Shown here in pieces: positions 55,701 to 64,000 of a stretch of DNA of 64,000 nucleotides. The position numbers and the translations under genes are program-made. Origin of the DNA: Allomyces arbusculus (Eukaryota; Blastocladiomycota; Blastocladiomycetes; Blastocladiales; Blastocladiaceae); assembly GCA_027604705.1 (NCBI GenBank), contig JADHYV010000008.1:186001-250000 (forward strand), in the 5' to 3' direction. Position 1 is the first letter of the stretch. Each line of letters begins with the position of its first letter. The notes under the pieces were generated by a model. It ran no database searches. It saw only the letters and a list, made by a program, of their open reading frames with translations, and was not told the DNA's origin.

Positions 55701-58237
55701 CACAGCAGGCGGCGGGTGTGCGGGTTGCGGCCTGGTCGGCGCGCGGGTTGCCGGTGCACGCGCTGGTGGGGCACGTGCACGAGGAGTGGGCGCTGGCGGC
55801 TTTGCGGGTGGCGCGCGCGCTGGTGCCACTCCCGACGGCGGCCGAACCGTCATCGGCCTCGGTGCCGGCCGTGGGGCAGGAGCGCGTACGACCGACCCGG
55901 CCGCGACCGAGACACCGAATCCGGGCTTCGCGAGTGGCGGTCGGCCGCGCGTCGTACCCAGATTGAGCGCGCTTGGCGGCCGCGTATTTGAGGACGAGGG
56001 TGGCCGTAATATTGGCGGCGGACTGGGCCTTCGTGCGCCGGGTCCCAAGCGTGAAGTAGGGCGGGAGCCGGGGCGGGCCATGGGCGAGTTGGATCGTGAA
56101 CCGGCAGGGCTGCTCATTGGCGAATTCGACCGAGAGCTCGGGAGGGAGGAGAGTGCTGGGCTCGGTGCGCGAGGGGCCGGCGAGTTGGACCGGGAGCCTG
56201 GTGCGGCGCGGGTAATAGGCGAGTTGGATCGCGATCCGAGAGCAGGGACAGGGCTCGCCGCTCGCAGCATTGGTGAGGTCGACGGAGACCCGACCGACAA
56301 CAGCGGGCTCGACGATCGTGCCATGGGCGACTCGGACCGGCGCGACGATACCGGGCTCGACGACCGCACGGGCAGCATCTCGACATCGCCCGCGACGGGG
56401 AAGAGCGGTGGTGGCTTTGTCACACGCGGCTTCAATTCGTGCCGCATCAACGACCCGAGCGACCGCGGCTTGCCGGGAGCAGCACTGCCAATGTCGTCGT
56501 CGTCGCTGTCGTCCGAGGAAGACGACGACGAGGAGGACGACCGGCGTGGTGCCGGCGGTGGCGGTGCCGTACTGCTGCGCGGGGCTTTGGTCGCGATCCG
56601 GCGCCGGGGCGCGGTTGCAGCAGCAGGCGTGGTCGCGGGCTTGATCGCGGTCAAGGGCGGGGCGACCACGAGTGGTCGTGGCGGAACCGCATCGCTGTCG
56701 TCGCCGTCAATATCCACGTCCATATCGTCATCGTCGTCGTCAGCGATCGTCGGCGCGGGAGGGACCGCTGGTGCCGGTTTCGCTGCGGCATTCGCGGGCT
56801 TGCGCGGAGCCGCAACCCTGGACCGTTTTGAATTCGCTGCGGGTGCCGTATCTGACGCAGGTTTCGCGGTACTCGTTCTTCGACCGCGCGCAGATCCCGC
56901 CGACTTGGTCTGTTTGCGGCCGGCGCGCGCAGTCGTCGGTGTCGGCTGGCTGGCAGCCGCGGGTGCCGGCGCGTCCGTGGGCGATGCCGGTGCAGCCGCG
57001 GGCGGCGGACTTGGCGGCGGTGGTGGCGTCGAAAGCATCGGGTCCCAGGGCGCGTTTGAGAACATTGGGTGCAGCGACGAGAGCATCGGGTCCAAGGGTT
57101 CGGTGGAGAGCATCGGGTCCGACGCGATCATTGGGTCGTCGATGATTTCGACCGCCGGTGATGGAGCCGAGGGCGTCGCCTCGACGGGCACGGGTGCAGG
57201 CGCAGGTGCCGTGGTCGCTCGTTTTCGGCGGCCAGGGCCGGGTTTCTTGGGTGCGGCCGCCGCGGACGCAGATGGTGGGGCGTGATCAGCGGCGGCAGCA
57301 GCAGTGGCAGATTTTGGCGGACGTCCGCGCGGCCGCCCGCGCTTGGGCGCTTCTGGCTCGGTGACGGCCGGTGCAGCCGCCTTCTTTGCTTTTCGTTTCC
57401 GGCGCGCGTCGCGCGACGAGTCAGACGAGGACCCCGACGAATCCGAGTCGCTGCTGCTGTCGGACGACGAGAGCATGGGCGGTGGCGGGCGGCTGGCCAG
57501 GAATGCAAACGGCGAGAAATGGTCCTCGTCGTCATCATCGTCATCGTCATTATCATCGTCGTCTTCTTCCTCGGAGCTCGGCATATCGCGTGCAAGCATG
57601 TGCTGGAAGAGATGGTGCTTGGACGCGATTTTGCCGCCAGTCGTGGGCGGCGGCGGGCGGCCCTTCACAGCAACAGCGCCCGACGACGGGGGCGCTGCCA
57701 TGCGCGGAGCCTTGCTCGCGTAATGCATGCCCTTGCTCGCAAACGAGCCCGTTGAAGCTGATGAGCTCGTGACAAGGCCCTTGCGGCCAATCGCACCAAG
57801 CTTGCCGCCGTACGCGAGGGCCGGTCGTGGCGGCGCGTCGAGGTCCGAAGCCGAATCGTTGTCGTCATCGTCCACGGACGACATGGACGAGGTCCGCGAC
57901 CGTGCGGGTGCGAGAGGTACGGGACTGGCCAAGCCCGAGTTGGCTCTGCGCAGACCGGCCGGCTGGCCAATACGCTCGGCACAGGGCGCGCAGAGGTACG
58001 ACGAGTACAGCGCAGCGTCGGTGCGTGCGACGCCGATGCAGCGGCCGTGGAACCATTCTAGACGTCCAAGCGGGTGGTCGTCAGCGCGGAAAAGGGTCAG
58101 AGCCGGGGGTGATCATGGTCATGGTCGCGAAAAGTACGGTTGCAGCCGTCGCACGCCATCATGACCTCGGAGCCGTCGTAGGGCTCGCGGCAGAAGCAGT
58201 AGGCGCCCGCGCGGCCCGGGGCATTGGGGTCGGCCAT
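52784..58237 (-). CDS. Giant PHD-finger, AT-hook chromatin protein (3 exons)
   Basis: Exon 1 is 58237-58138, exon 2 is 58057-54059 and exon 3 is 53970-52784, all in phase, giving 1761 residues. The first intron interrupts the PHD finger. Splicing yields YCFCREPYDGSEVMMACDGC + NQWFHGRCIGV, then YLCAPC, a complete Cys4-His-Cys3 PHD at about 12-63 with the aromatic pocket Trp of H3K4me readers. At about 270 is a double AT-hook (KRGRPRGRPPK). Acidic Asp/Glu/Ser runs, DPMLS repeats, and SRSNSP repeats (about 620-700) follow. A compact Cys motif LCPVCDSECTC lies near 860. The rest is Pro/Ala/Ser-rich and probably disordered. A nuclear histone-reading scaffold is inferred. No catalytic domain is visible. 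Confidence 0.85.
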
Positions 58238-58539
58238 GGTGGGCGGGGTAAATTGCAGCGGGAATGGATTGGAAGTTGGCAAGGTGGTTGGTTGGCCGGC
58301 AGGTGAAGTTGCGTTGCTGTGCTGTGCTGACAGGCAGGGCTGAAAGGGGATCACCCTGGAGCCAAGGCGCGCGGTGAGCTCGTGGCGCGCAGATCGTCAA
58401 GCAACTTGGCGCAGGTGCAACAGAGGCGCGGGCAGCGTTTAGCGTCGTCGTCGTCGTCGCTGTCGTCGTCGTCCTTGTCGAGGGCCGTGGCGGTGGTGCG
58501 CGGTGCAGCTGAGTGTCGCTCGAGCAGCCTGCCAGTGAA

Positions 58540-59265
58540 GAACTGAGAGAAACGACCGTTGATCAGCAAAATGTCCCCCAGGTCACCATGTGCACACGGA
58601 CACTCGGCCGACAGGTCTGGCAGCCTTGTCCCTTTCTTTTCCAGAACACGTGAAGGGAGACACTGAGCTGCTGTGTCACCACCACGTCAGTTGCTTTGCC
58701 TGAACCACGTCACTTGGCCTTCTGCCTTGTTGCATGTTCATGCATGTTTGTACATGCCTTTTTTCCAACTTGAGTTGCTCGGGCTGCAGCTTGCCGACAT
58801 CCTGTCCCTCCGGTCCAGCTCGTTCTCGGTCATGGACGACCCGCCACACGACTTGATCCTGGGGCTCAACCTGCTGTCGCTGCACGAGGCATGCAGTGGC
58901 CTAAAGGCGAGGGCGCGGGTGCAGCGCATTGGCGATGTCAAGATCCCACTCTTGCGCGTAGACGAGCTGCCAGAGTCCATGCGTGTGACTGACACACCTC
59001 TCGTCGTGTCCTCGTCGAAGACAGTCTCTGCTGCTGCTGCCCCGCATCTGCATCGACTCCACCCCAAGTGACCGTCTTAACATCGCTGACGTCCGTCGCG
59101 CCGACGGACCCGCTCCCCGTCATTCCGGCTGAGCATCATATTCAAACGCTCGTGGGGATTGGTGCAACATGCGGCCTTGACGGCATATTTATTCAAGGAG
59201 AACGTTCTCCACCCAATGTGGTTTGGTTTCGCTCCCTCTTGCTCGCTTTGAGCTGCGCGACTTGA
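58540..59265 (+). pseudogene. Diverged partial DDI1 paralogue
   Basis: Blocks of DDI1 homology in the right order, in frames that change. Near 58590, QVTMCTRTL resembles QVTIMSRSL of DDI1, but the preceding catalytic Asp-Ser-Gly is absent. 58770-58990 gives SFSVMDDPPHDLILGLNLL then DVKIPLLRVDELPESMR, matching SFTVIDDTP, LLFGLDML and INIPFLPEHELPASAR. 59125-59210 gives PAEHHIQTLVGIGATCGLD, matching the UBA start SEEAIQQLEALGATRDMA. The UBL is not visible. An intron could join the last two blocks. It lies about 460 bases upstream of intact DDI1 on the same strand, so a tandem duplication that decayed or lost protease activity is likely. Confidence 0.6.
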
Positions 59266-59726
59266 CGTGTGAAGTGCCGCGCTTTTCCAGTTCAGCTGGC
59301 CGTCCATGCTGACCTTGGCCGCACTGTTGCTGACCCACCGTTAGATGCCTGCTGCATGACCAACATCAAACAGGTGTTGGCGAGCAATATTGCGAGCATC
59401 AGAATAGCAGTCGACGATATTTTTGATTGATTCCTGCTGATCCTTGGACGCGTCCACCCAAGCACGTGCTGGGAGACAAGTCTACGTCAGGCCGTCCAGG
59501 TCCACCATAACTGGCCTGCTGCACGCCCGACGACGCGTCGACGACACGTCGTCCACCTTGTCAACTGTTGAGATCGACACTCCGCTCCTTCCCTCGCATT
59601 CTCTCGCCCCACGCTGTCGAATTATCTGCCCGCCCATTTACCTGCCCGCTCGCGTGCGCCGCCGACACGCCCCTCGACCTGCCGCCCATCCACCGCCCGC
59701 CGCTCACCCCCAGCACCACATCCACC
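59266..59726. other. DDI1 promoter region
   Basis: 461 bases before the DDI1 ATG. No TATA box or gene is apparent. Confidence 0.5.
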
Positions 59727-60956
59727 ATGCGCATCTCGCTCGCCAACATTGCCGGCGACATCAAGACGATCGAGGTGCCCGCGAGCACGACGATTGCCGA
59801 GCTCTCTGCACGCGCCGCCGCGCTGTTTGCGCCGCAAGCGCTCGTGAACGTGCGGCTCGCGCTCAACGGCACGCCGCTCGCCGACCAGGCCGCAACGCTG
59901 CAGTCTGCGGGCGTGCACCAAGACGACATGCTGTTTGTTCAGATCGAGGCCGCGGCGGCGCCCGCACCTGCGCCCATGCAGCCGGCGGCCATGGGAGCGC
60001 AGGCCGCGGGCGCGAGCCCTGCGATCCCGCCCGGGTTCGTCGAGGCGATGCAAGGCCGGCTGGCGGGGATGCAACGGTGCGGTTTTTGGAACGCGCGGGT
60101 TACACGCATGCCGTGGTTGGACGTACGCGAAGCTAACCGACGCTATACGCGGGCCTGTGCACGTGTTTTTCCTTTGGTCTCTAGCCAGCAAGCCATCGAC
60201 GAGAACCTGCGTCTTGCCATGGAACACACGCCCGAGGCGTTTGGCCGTGTCGTGATGCTCTACGTGCGCGGCGAAGTGAACAACGTGCCCGTGACCCCAT
60301 TCATCGACTCCGGCGCGCAAGTCACCATCATGTCGCGCTCTTTGGCCGTCAAGTGCGGTCTCGAGCCGCTCATCGACACGCGCTTCGCCGGCGTGGCCGT
60401 GGGCGTCGGCACCGCGAAAATCCTCGGCCGAATCCACGCGGCGCAACTGCGGCTCGGCGATAACCTATTTCTGATGTGCTCGTTCACGGTGATCGACGAC
60501 ACGCCCGCGGAAGGGGCGCCGAAGGGCACGCAGCAGCGGCACTCGGTGGATCTCCTGTTTGGGCTCGATATGCTGATGCGGCACCGCGCGTGTATCGACC
60601 TCGAGGCGCACGCGCTGCGGATCCAGGATATCAATATCCCGTTTTTGCCGGAACACGAGTTGCCGGCGTCCGCACGCGGGCTGGATGTGCCGGCTGAGGA
60701 GCAGGAGACGGCTGGTGCGTCGTCGGGGGCGGCTGCACCACCGGCTCTGGCACCTGCGCCCGCCGCACCGGCCCCGCCAGCGACCGTTCCGCCGCCGCAC
60801 GCTGCGAGGTCGTCGCCGGCGCCGCCGCCCGTGAACGTGTCAGAGGAGGCGATCCAGCAGCTCGAGGCGCTCGGCGCGACACGCGACATGGCGCGGCAGT
60901 TGCTGATTCACGCGCGCGGGGACGTGGAGTTGGCTGCGGCGCTGCTGTTCCAGTAA
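59727..60956 (+). CDS. DDI1: Ubiquitin-shuttling aspartic protease DDI1 (2 exons)
   Basis: Exon 1 is 59727-60076 and exon 2 is 60185-60956, giving 373 residues. The intron (60077-60184, GTGCGG...CTCTAG, branch-like gCTAAC) is 108 nt, a multiple of three without stops, so the frame is also open through it. Residues 1-75 form a UBL (MRISLANIAG...). A retropepsin-like domain follows with the catalytic motif FIDSGAQVTIMS, then GRIHAAQLRLGD, CSFTVIDDTP, LLFGLDMLMRHRACIDLE and IPFLPEHELP. A Pro/Ala linker leads to a C-terminal UBA (EEAIQQLEALGATRDMARQL). Ddi1 cleaves or delivers ubiquitinated proteins to the proteasome. This is a host gene; the retropepsin fold is ancestral to the family. Confidence 0.97.
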   Translation: MRISLANIAGDIKTIEVPASTTIAELSARAAALFAPQALVNVRLALNGTPLADQAATLQSAGVHQDDMLFVQIEAAAAPAPAPMQPAAMGAQAAGASPAIPPGFVEAMQGRLAGMQRCGFWNARVTRMPWLDVREANRRYTRACARVFPLVSSQQAIDENLRLAMEHTPEAFGRVVMLYVRGEVNNVPVTPFIDSGAQVTIMSRSLAVKCGLEPLIDTRFAGVAVGVGTAKILGRIHAAQLRLGDNLFLMCSFTVIDDTPAEGAPKGTQQRHSVDLLFGLDMLMRHRACIDLEAHALRIQDINIPFLPEHELPASARGLDVPAEEQETAGASSGAAAPPALAPAPAAPAPPATVPPPHAARSSPAPPPVNVSEEAIQQLEALGATRDMARQLLIHARGDVELAAALLFQ

Positions 60957-61344
60957 CATGTTGGATGGGATGTGGTTTTGGAAGCGATCGTTGGTTCGAA
61001 TAGAGCTGTCCTGTGCCTGATTGGAGTTCAAGATTCGATAGATTGCATGTACTTCCAGCGAGCAACGCTGTGCAATCGCACCTTGTCCCCATCGACGCGT
61101 TGCGCGCGAGGAAGTGTCCATTGACCACAACACTCTCTGATCCCGGTCGTGAAACAGTTGCGTGGAATTGGTGCGACCAGGGTCGCTCAAACTGGCGTTC
61201 TCGCACAATGCTCGTCACGGTCGTTATCCGTGCAACCAACCGTCCAGCAGGCAGGAGCACTATGATATATTTGCTCGTGCTCGTTGACGATCAATCACAA
61301 AACTGTCCACCTGACCTTGAACCCGTGCACGTGCTCCAGATTCA
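60957..61344. other. Convergent intergenic region DDI1 / GTO
   Basis: 388 bases of 3' flanks, less GC-rich than coding DNA. No gene. Confidence 0.5.
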
Positions 61345-62356
61345 CTATGCCTTGCCCGCCGCGACCATGTCGGCGTAGACCTTCTCAAAGTCGGGGCCCG
61401 TCGTCTACAACCGCATCCAATGATCAGAATCGAGCCTGACCCATACTTCACGACCCCGAGCAAACCCGGAAAACGTACCACGGGCACAACGCCAAACGGG
61501 TTGATGTGCTTATGGCTCAGGTAGTAGTGCTTTTTGATGTGCTCGAGGTTGAACGTCTCCTTGACGCCCGGCGTCATGTGCAGCCGCGCGGCCCACTCGA
61601 CGATGCGCGGGTACTGCCACTGCACGCTCTTGACGCACTTGAAGTGGTAGGTATAGACCGGGTCGAACCGGACAATCGTCGTGTAGAGCCGAATATCGGC
61701 CTCCGTCAGCGTCTCGCCGAGCAACCAGGGCCCCTTGGTCGAGGCCAGGTGTGCATCGAGCTTGTCGAGCCCGGCGTGCACGTCGGCAACGGCGCGCTCG
61801 TAGGCGTCCTGCGCGGTCGCGAACCCGGCACGGTAGACGCCGTTGTTGAGCATCGGGTAGATCCAGTCGTTGAGGGCGTCGATTTGTGCGCGCAGGTCGG
61901 CCGGGTAGTAAGTCGTGCCCGGGCGGGTGGAGAAGGCGTCAAAGGCCGTGTTGAAGATGCGGATGATTTCCGACGACTCGTTGTTTACGATCGTGTGCGT
62001 CTTCTTGTCCCACAGCACAGGCACCGTGAAGCGACCTACCAATGGTCAAAGGGGTGGAGAGTGAGCGTCATGAGCGTGATGACGCGCTGGGAGGTAGGAA
62101 AAGGCGGTACGCACCCTCGTAGTCCGGATTGGCCTTGAAGTAAAGCTCGCGCAGGTACTTGGCACCATAGAGATGGTCGTGCGTCGCGCCCGGGCACGAC
62201 GTGTCGTTCTCATTGTCGAGGAAGTGCCAGCCATTCGTGCCCATGTGGTAGTGCACGACCGAGACGGAAATGGCCGACTCGAGCCCCTTGAGCGCGCGCG
62301 CGATCAGCGTCCGGTGCGCCCATGGGCACTGATTATTGGAACAATCGCGCACGTTA

Positions 62357-62398
<42 letters not shown>

Positions 62399-62893
62399 TA
62401 TTAAATAGGGCCAATAACGAACCGCGAGCGAGACGTAGAGGTGGTACCGCCCCGCCTCGGCCGGGAACAACGCGTTCGGGTCGGCCTCGACGACGTTGCG
62501 GAACGACGAGACTTGGCGCCGGAACTCGCCGTCTTTAGAGTCCCTGCAGGTTGGTTGAACATGTCCGCCGTGAGGATCACGGTCTCGACGCGCACATTCA
62601 GCGTGCGTGCTGCGCTACCATTGCAGGATCTTGGGGCGGTCGTCGGTGGCGAGCTGATGCTGCTGGTTCGTGCTGGTCATGGTGGTGGCCGTGGAGCTCG
62701 ACGTGCTGGCGAATCGCGCTGTTTGTTGGTGGTTGAGCAGCCTGAACGTTGGCGAGGCCACGATATTTGAGGAGAGCGCGACCGGCCAACGACGCGTGGA
62801 AACCGCGGGGGTGGCGAGCAGACGGGCCGCCGAGGTGACCAGCTTGCCGTTGGTAAATTTGTCAGCGCTGCTGATGGCCAACGAGCGGAACAT
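61345..62893 (-). CDS. ECM4: Glutathionyl-hydroquinone reductase, Xi-class GST, mitochondrial (5 exons)
   Basis: Exons: 62893-62619, 62543-62423, 62328-62115, 62035-61479 and 61404-61345, giving 408 residues. The enzyme reduces glutathionyl-quinones using glutathione. The catalytic Cys is in CPWAHRTLI at the start of exon 3, joined to LYVSLA at the end of exon 2. Family blocks: DGEFRRQVSSFR, DPNALFPAEAGRYHLYVSLA, FTVPVLWDKK, IVNNESSEIIRIFN, GPWLLGETLTEADIRLYTT, and RFDPVYTYHFKCVKSVQWQY. The first 75 residues are Arg/Ser/Ala-rich without acidic residues early on, a likely mitochondrial presequence; yeast Ecm4/Gto2 is cytosolic. An internal Met (before TSTNQQH) could give a cytosolic form. Intron 2 holds a hexanucleotide microsatellite. 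Confidence 0.95.
62357..62398. repeat. Hexanucleotide microsatellite (GCTCGT)7
   Basis: Seven perfect units of gctcgt on the plus strand (ACGAGC on the gene strand), inside intron 2 of the reductase gene and near its 3' half. Confidence 0.95.
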
Positions 62894-63084
62894 GACGGCA
62901 GAACACACGTTTGGCCGTTCGCGTCGGTGAGGAGACCATGGAGCGGATGTGCGCAGCGCGGCAGAGGTGGAGGTTAGGTTCAACGATCAGGGCTTGAACA
63001 GGCACATTCGACGTGGCGAGGCTTGCTTGAAGTGACGCAGAGGCATGCCACAGCCATCGACTCGCGCACCTGTGTTTGCTGCCG

Positions 63085-63117
63085 TTCGCGCTGGTTCGCT
63101 GTCGTTCGCACATTTTC
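63085..63117. promoter_or_regulatory. Step-type heat-shock element
   Basis: nTTCn pentamers with TTC at 63085, 63095, 63105 and 63115, each 10 bases apart. Such gapped (step) arrays bind Hsf1 trimers in yeast. It lies about 356 bases before the HSP104 ATG and 192 before the reductase ATG. Confidence 0.5.
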
Positions 63118-63359
63118 CACGAAGGTTGTGGGCGACGGTCGAACAGGCGCGACCAAAGCGCGACGGCCGGGCATCATCAGCTCGCACATCACGCCCCGCA
63201 TGCTGCCCACCAGCAAGGAACGCTCTGCACGTCTGCGCCGGTCGGCACTGCTCACACTCGCGGGTTCCCGGCGCGTCTCCCGCGACCCCGCACCGTGCTC
63301 GCTCCAGCGCGTGCTTTTCGGTGCCACCGTCCGTCGACTGCGCGCGCCAGTAAAACGCC

Positions 63360-63365
63360 TATAAA
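63360..63365 (+). promoter_or_regulatory. TATA box of HSP104
   Basis: TATAAA in cgccTATAAAgctc, 108 bases upstream of the HSP104 ATG. Typical of inducible stress promoters. Confidence 0.65.
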
Positions 63366-63472
63366 GCTCTTCGCTCCCGCCGCGAAGGACCCGCTTCTCC
63401 ATCCACGCTCGCGGTCTCCGCGTATCGCACCACACCACACCAACCACTACCACCAGCATCATCATCATCATC

Positions 63473-64000
63473 ATGTCGTTCAACGCCGACAGTCTGACCG
63501 ACAAGGTAAGCCCCCCACGCCGCGACGCGTGTGCTACGCCCGCTCCACCGGCTTCACCGAACGGATCACTGACCCCACTCCTCTTCCCCATCTCCAGACG
63601 GCCAAAGTGCTCCAGGCAGCCATCGAGTCGGCGCGCGAGTTTGAGCACGTGCAGCTCTACCCGGCGCACCTGGCGTGCGCTCTACTCGACGACCCGGACG
63701 CGTTTTTCCGCAACGTGCTCGCCAAGGCCGGCGCCGACGCGACAGCGGTCGAGCGCGCGCTGCGGCGCGCCGTCAACAAGCTCCCCGCGCAATCGCCCCC
63801 ACCGGAACAACTCTCGCTCGCACCCGCAACGCACAGGGTCCTGAAAGCCGCGCAGGACCTGCAAAAGAAGCAAAAGGACTCGCACGTGGCCGTCGACCAC
63901 GTGTTACTCGCGCTGCTCGAAGTCGACAACGACGTCAAGGCCGCGATCACCGCTGGCGGGTCGACGGTCAAGGCGATTGAAAATGCGGTCGCCGGGATCC
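63473..64000 (+). CDS. HSP104: Hsp104/ClpB disaggregase, 5' part only
   Basis: Exon 1 is 63473-63505 (MSFNADSLTDK). The intron 63506-63597 (GTAAGC...CTCCAG) is phase 0. Exon 2 runs from 63598 past the window edge. About 145 residues are visible. They form the Clp N-domain with its two pseudo-repeats: TAKVLQAAIESAREFEHVQL then YPAHLACALLDDP, and LSLAPATHRVLKAAQDLQKK then HVAVDHVLLALLE. The AAA+ domains lie outside the window. Hsp104 pulls polypeptides out of aggregates together with Hsp70. The upstream TATA box and TTC array suggest heat-inducible control. The cut at the right is due to the window, not a defect. Confidence 0.93.

Larger units (their letters stand above)
62894..63472. other. 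Divergent promoter GTO / HSP104
   Basis: A 579-base head-to-head promoter. It contains four TTC modules at exact 10-base spacing (63085-63117) and a TATA box for HSP104. No gene. Confidence 0.6.

Noticed and set aside
56114-57285. Long plus-strand Gly/Ala-rich frames antisense to the PHD gene
   Set aside because: They are shadows of Pro/Ala/Ser codons on the minus strand, whose frame carries the PHD, AT-hooks and in-phase introns.
60077-60184. Reading DDI1 as a single uninterrupted exon
   Set aside because: The frame is open, but the insert is unlike DDI1. Splice sites and a branch-like CTAAC are present, and removal restores the family sequence.
60985-61000. A ggttcgaat word resembling a tRNA B-box
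   Set aside because: There is no A-box at the required distance and no cloverleaf. No tRNA was found elsewhere either.
63370-63397. TTC/GAA modules downstream of the HSP104 TATA box as an HSE
   Set aside because: Spacings of 14 and 11 bases do not fit 5-base phasing, and the location is in the 5' UTR.
1-64000. CRISPR arrays, operon structure or bacterial origin
   Set aside because: Spliceosomal introns occur in most genes, genes are monocistronic in mixed orientation, and no regularly spaced repeats with spacers exist.

Overview
The window reads as nuclear DNA of an early-diverging, probably zoosporic fungus. Supporting this are GC-rich coding DNA, many short GT-AG introns (mostly about 55-120 bases), and fungal-type genes: mitochondrial cytochrome c peroxidase, Xi-class GST, Hsp104, an RSR1/Rap GTPase, Sec1 and Lag1. 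A MAK/RCK kinase, a family tied to cilium length, together with large coiled-coil proteins, hints at a flagellated lineage (Blastocladiomycota- or chytrid-like). The exact taxon cannot be fixed from the sequence alone. Exon joins below were worked out by eye from splice sites, reading phase and family conservation.

Layout, left to right. 0-1.7 kb: 3' end of a coiled-coil gene (+). 2.1-4.4 kb: two single-span membrane proteins (+), one with a Thr-rich tandem-repeat tail. 5.1-5.7 kb: small orphan gene (+). 6.5-7.6 kb: DTWD1-like tRNA acp3U transferase (-). 8.8-11.3 kb: long-chain acyl-CoA synthetase (+). 11.7-13.0 kb: RRS1 (+). 13.5-15.4 kb: WD40 protein (+). 16.3-17.8 kb: cytochrome c peroxidase (-). 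18.8-22.0 kb: RhoGAP (+). 22.2-25.5 kb: long coiled-coil protein (-). 26.0-28.7 kb: Sec1 (-). 29.8-30.6 kb: RSR1/Rap1 (-). About 2.9 kb of GC-rich DNA without a convincing gene follows.

Second half. 33.5-37.7 kb: mitochondrial PPR protein (+). 38.1-39.8 kb: ceramide synthase (-). 41.0-43.4 kb: MAK-like kinase (+). 43.9-45.1 kb: an eroding Thr-rich repeat locus (+). 45.8-47.5 kb: a GC-poor stretch with an armadillo-like relic (-). 47.7-50.2 kb: CCCH + CHY zinc-finger protein (-). 50.8-52.1 kb: NIPA Mg2+ transporter (+). 52.8-58.2 kb: 1761-residue PHD-finger protein (-). 58.5-59.3 kb: a diverged, partial DDI1 paralogue just ahead of intact DDI1 (59.7-61.0 kb, +). 61.3-62.9 kb: glutathionyl-hydroquinone reductase (-). 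63.5 kb to the edge: HSP104 (+), divergent from the reductase across a promoter with a step-type heat-shock element.

Most genes are housekeeping and are not organised as a pathway. The clearest functional pairing is the divergent GTO/HSP104 stress pair. Sec1, RSR1, RhoGAP and Lag1 all serve polarised secretion and membranes. No transposon, CRISPR array, tRNA or rRNA was recognised. The most novel material is the Thr-rich repeat membrane proteins, the DDI1 paralogue, the orphan gene at 5.1 kb, the giant PHD protein and the armadillo relic.
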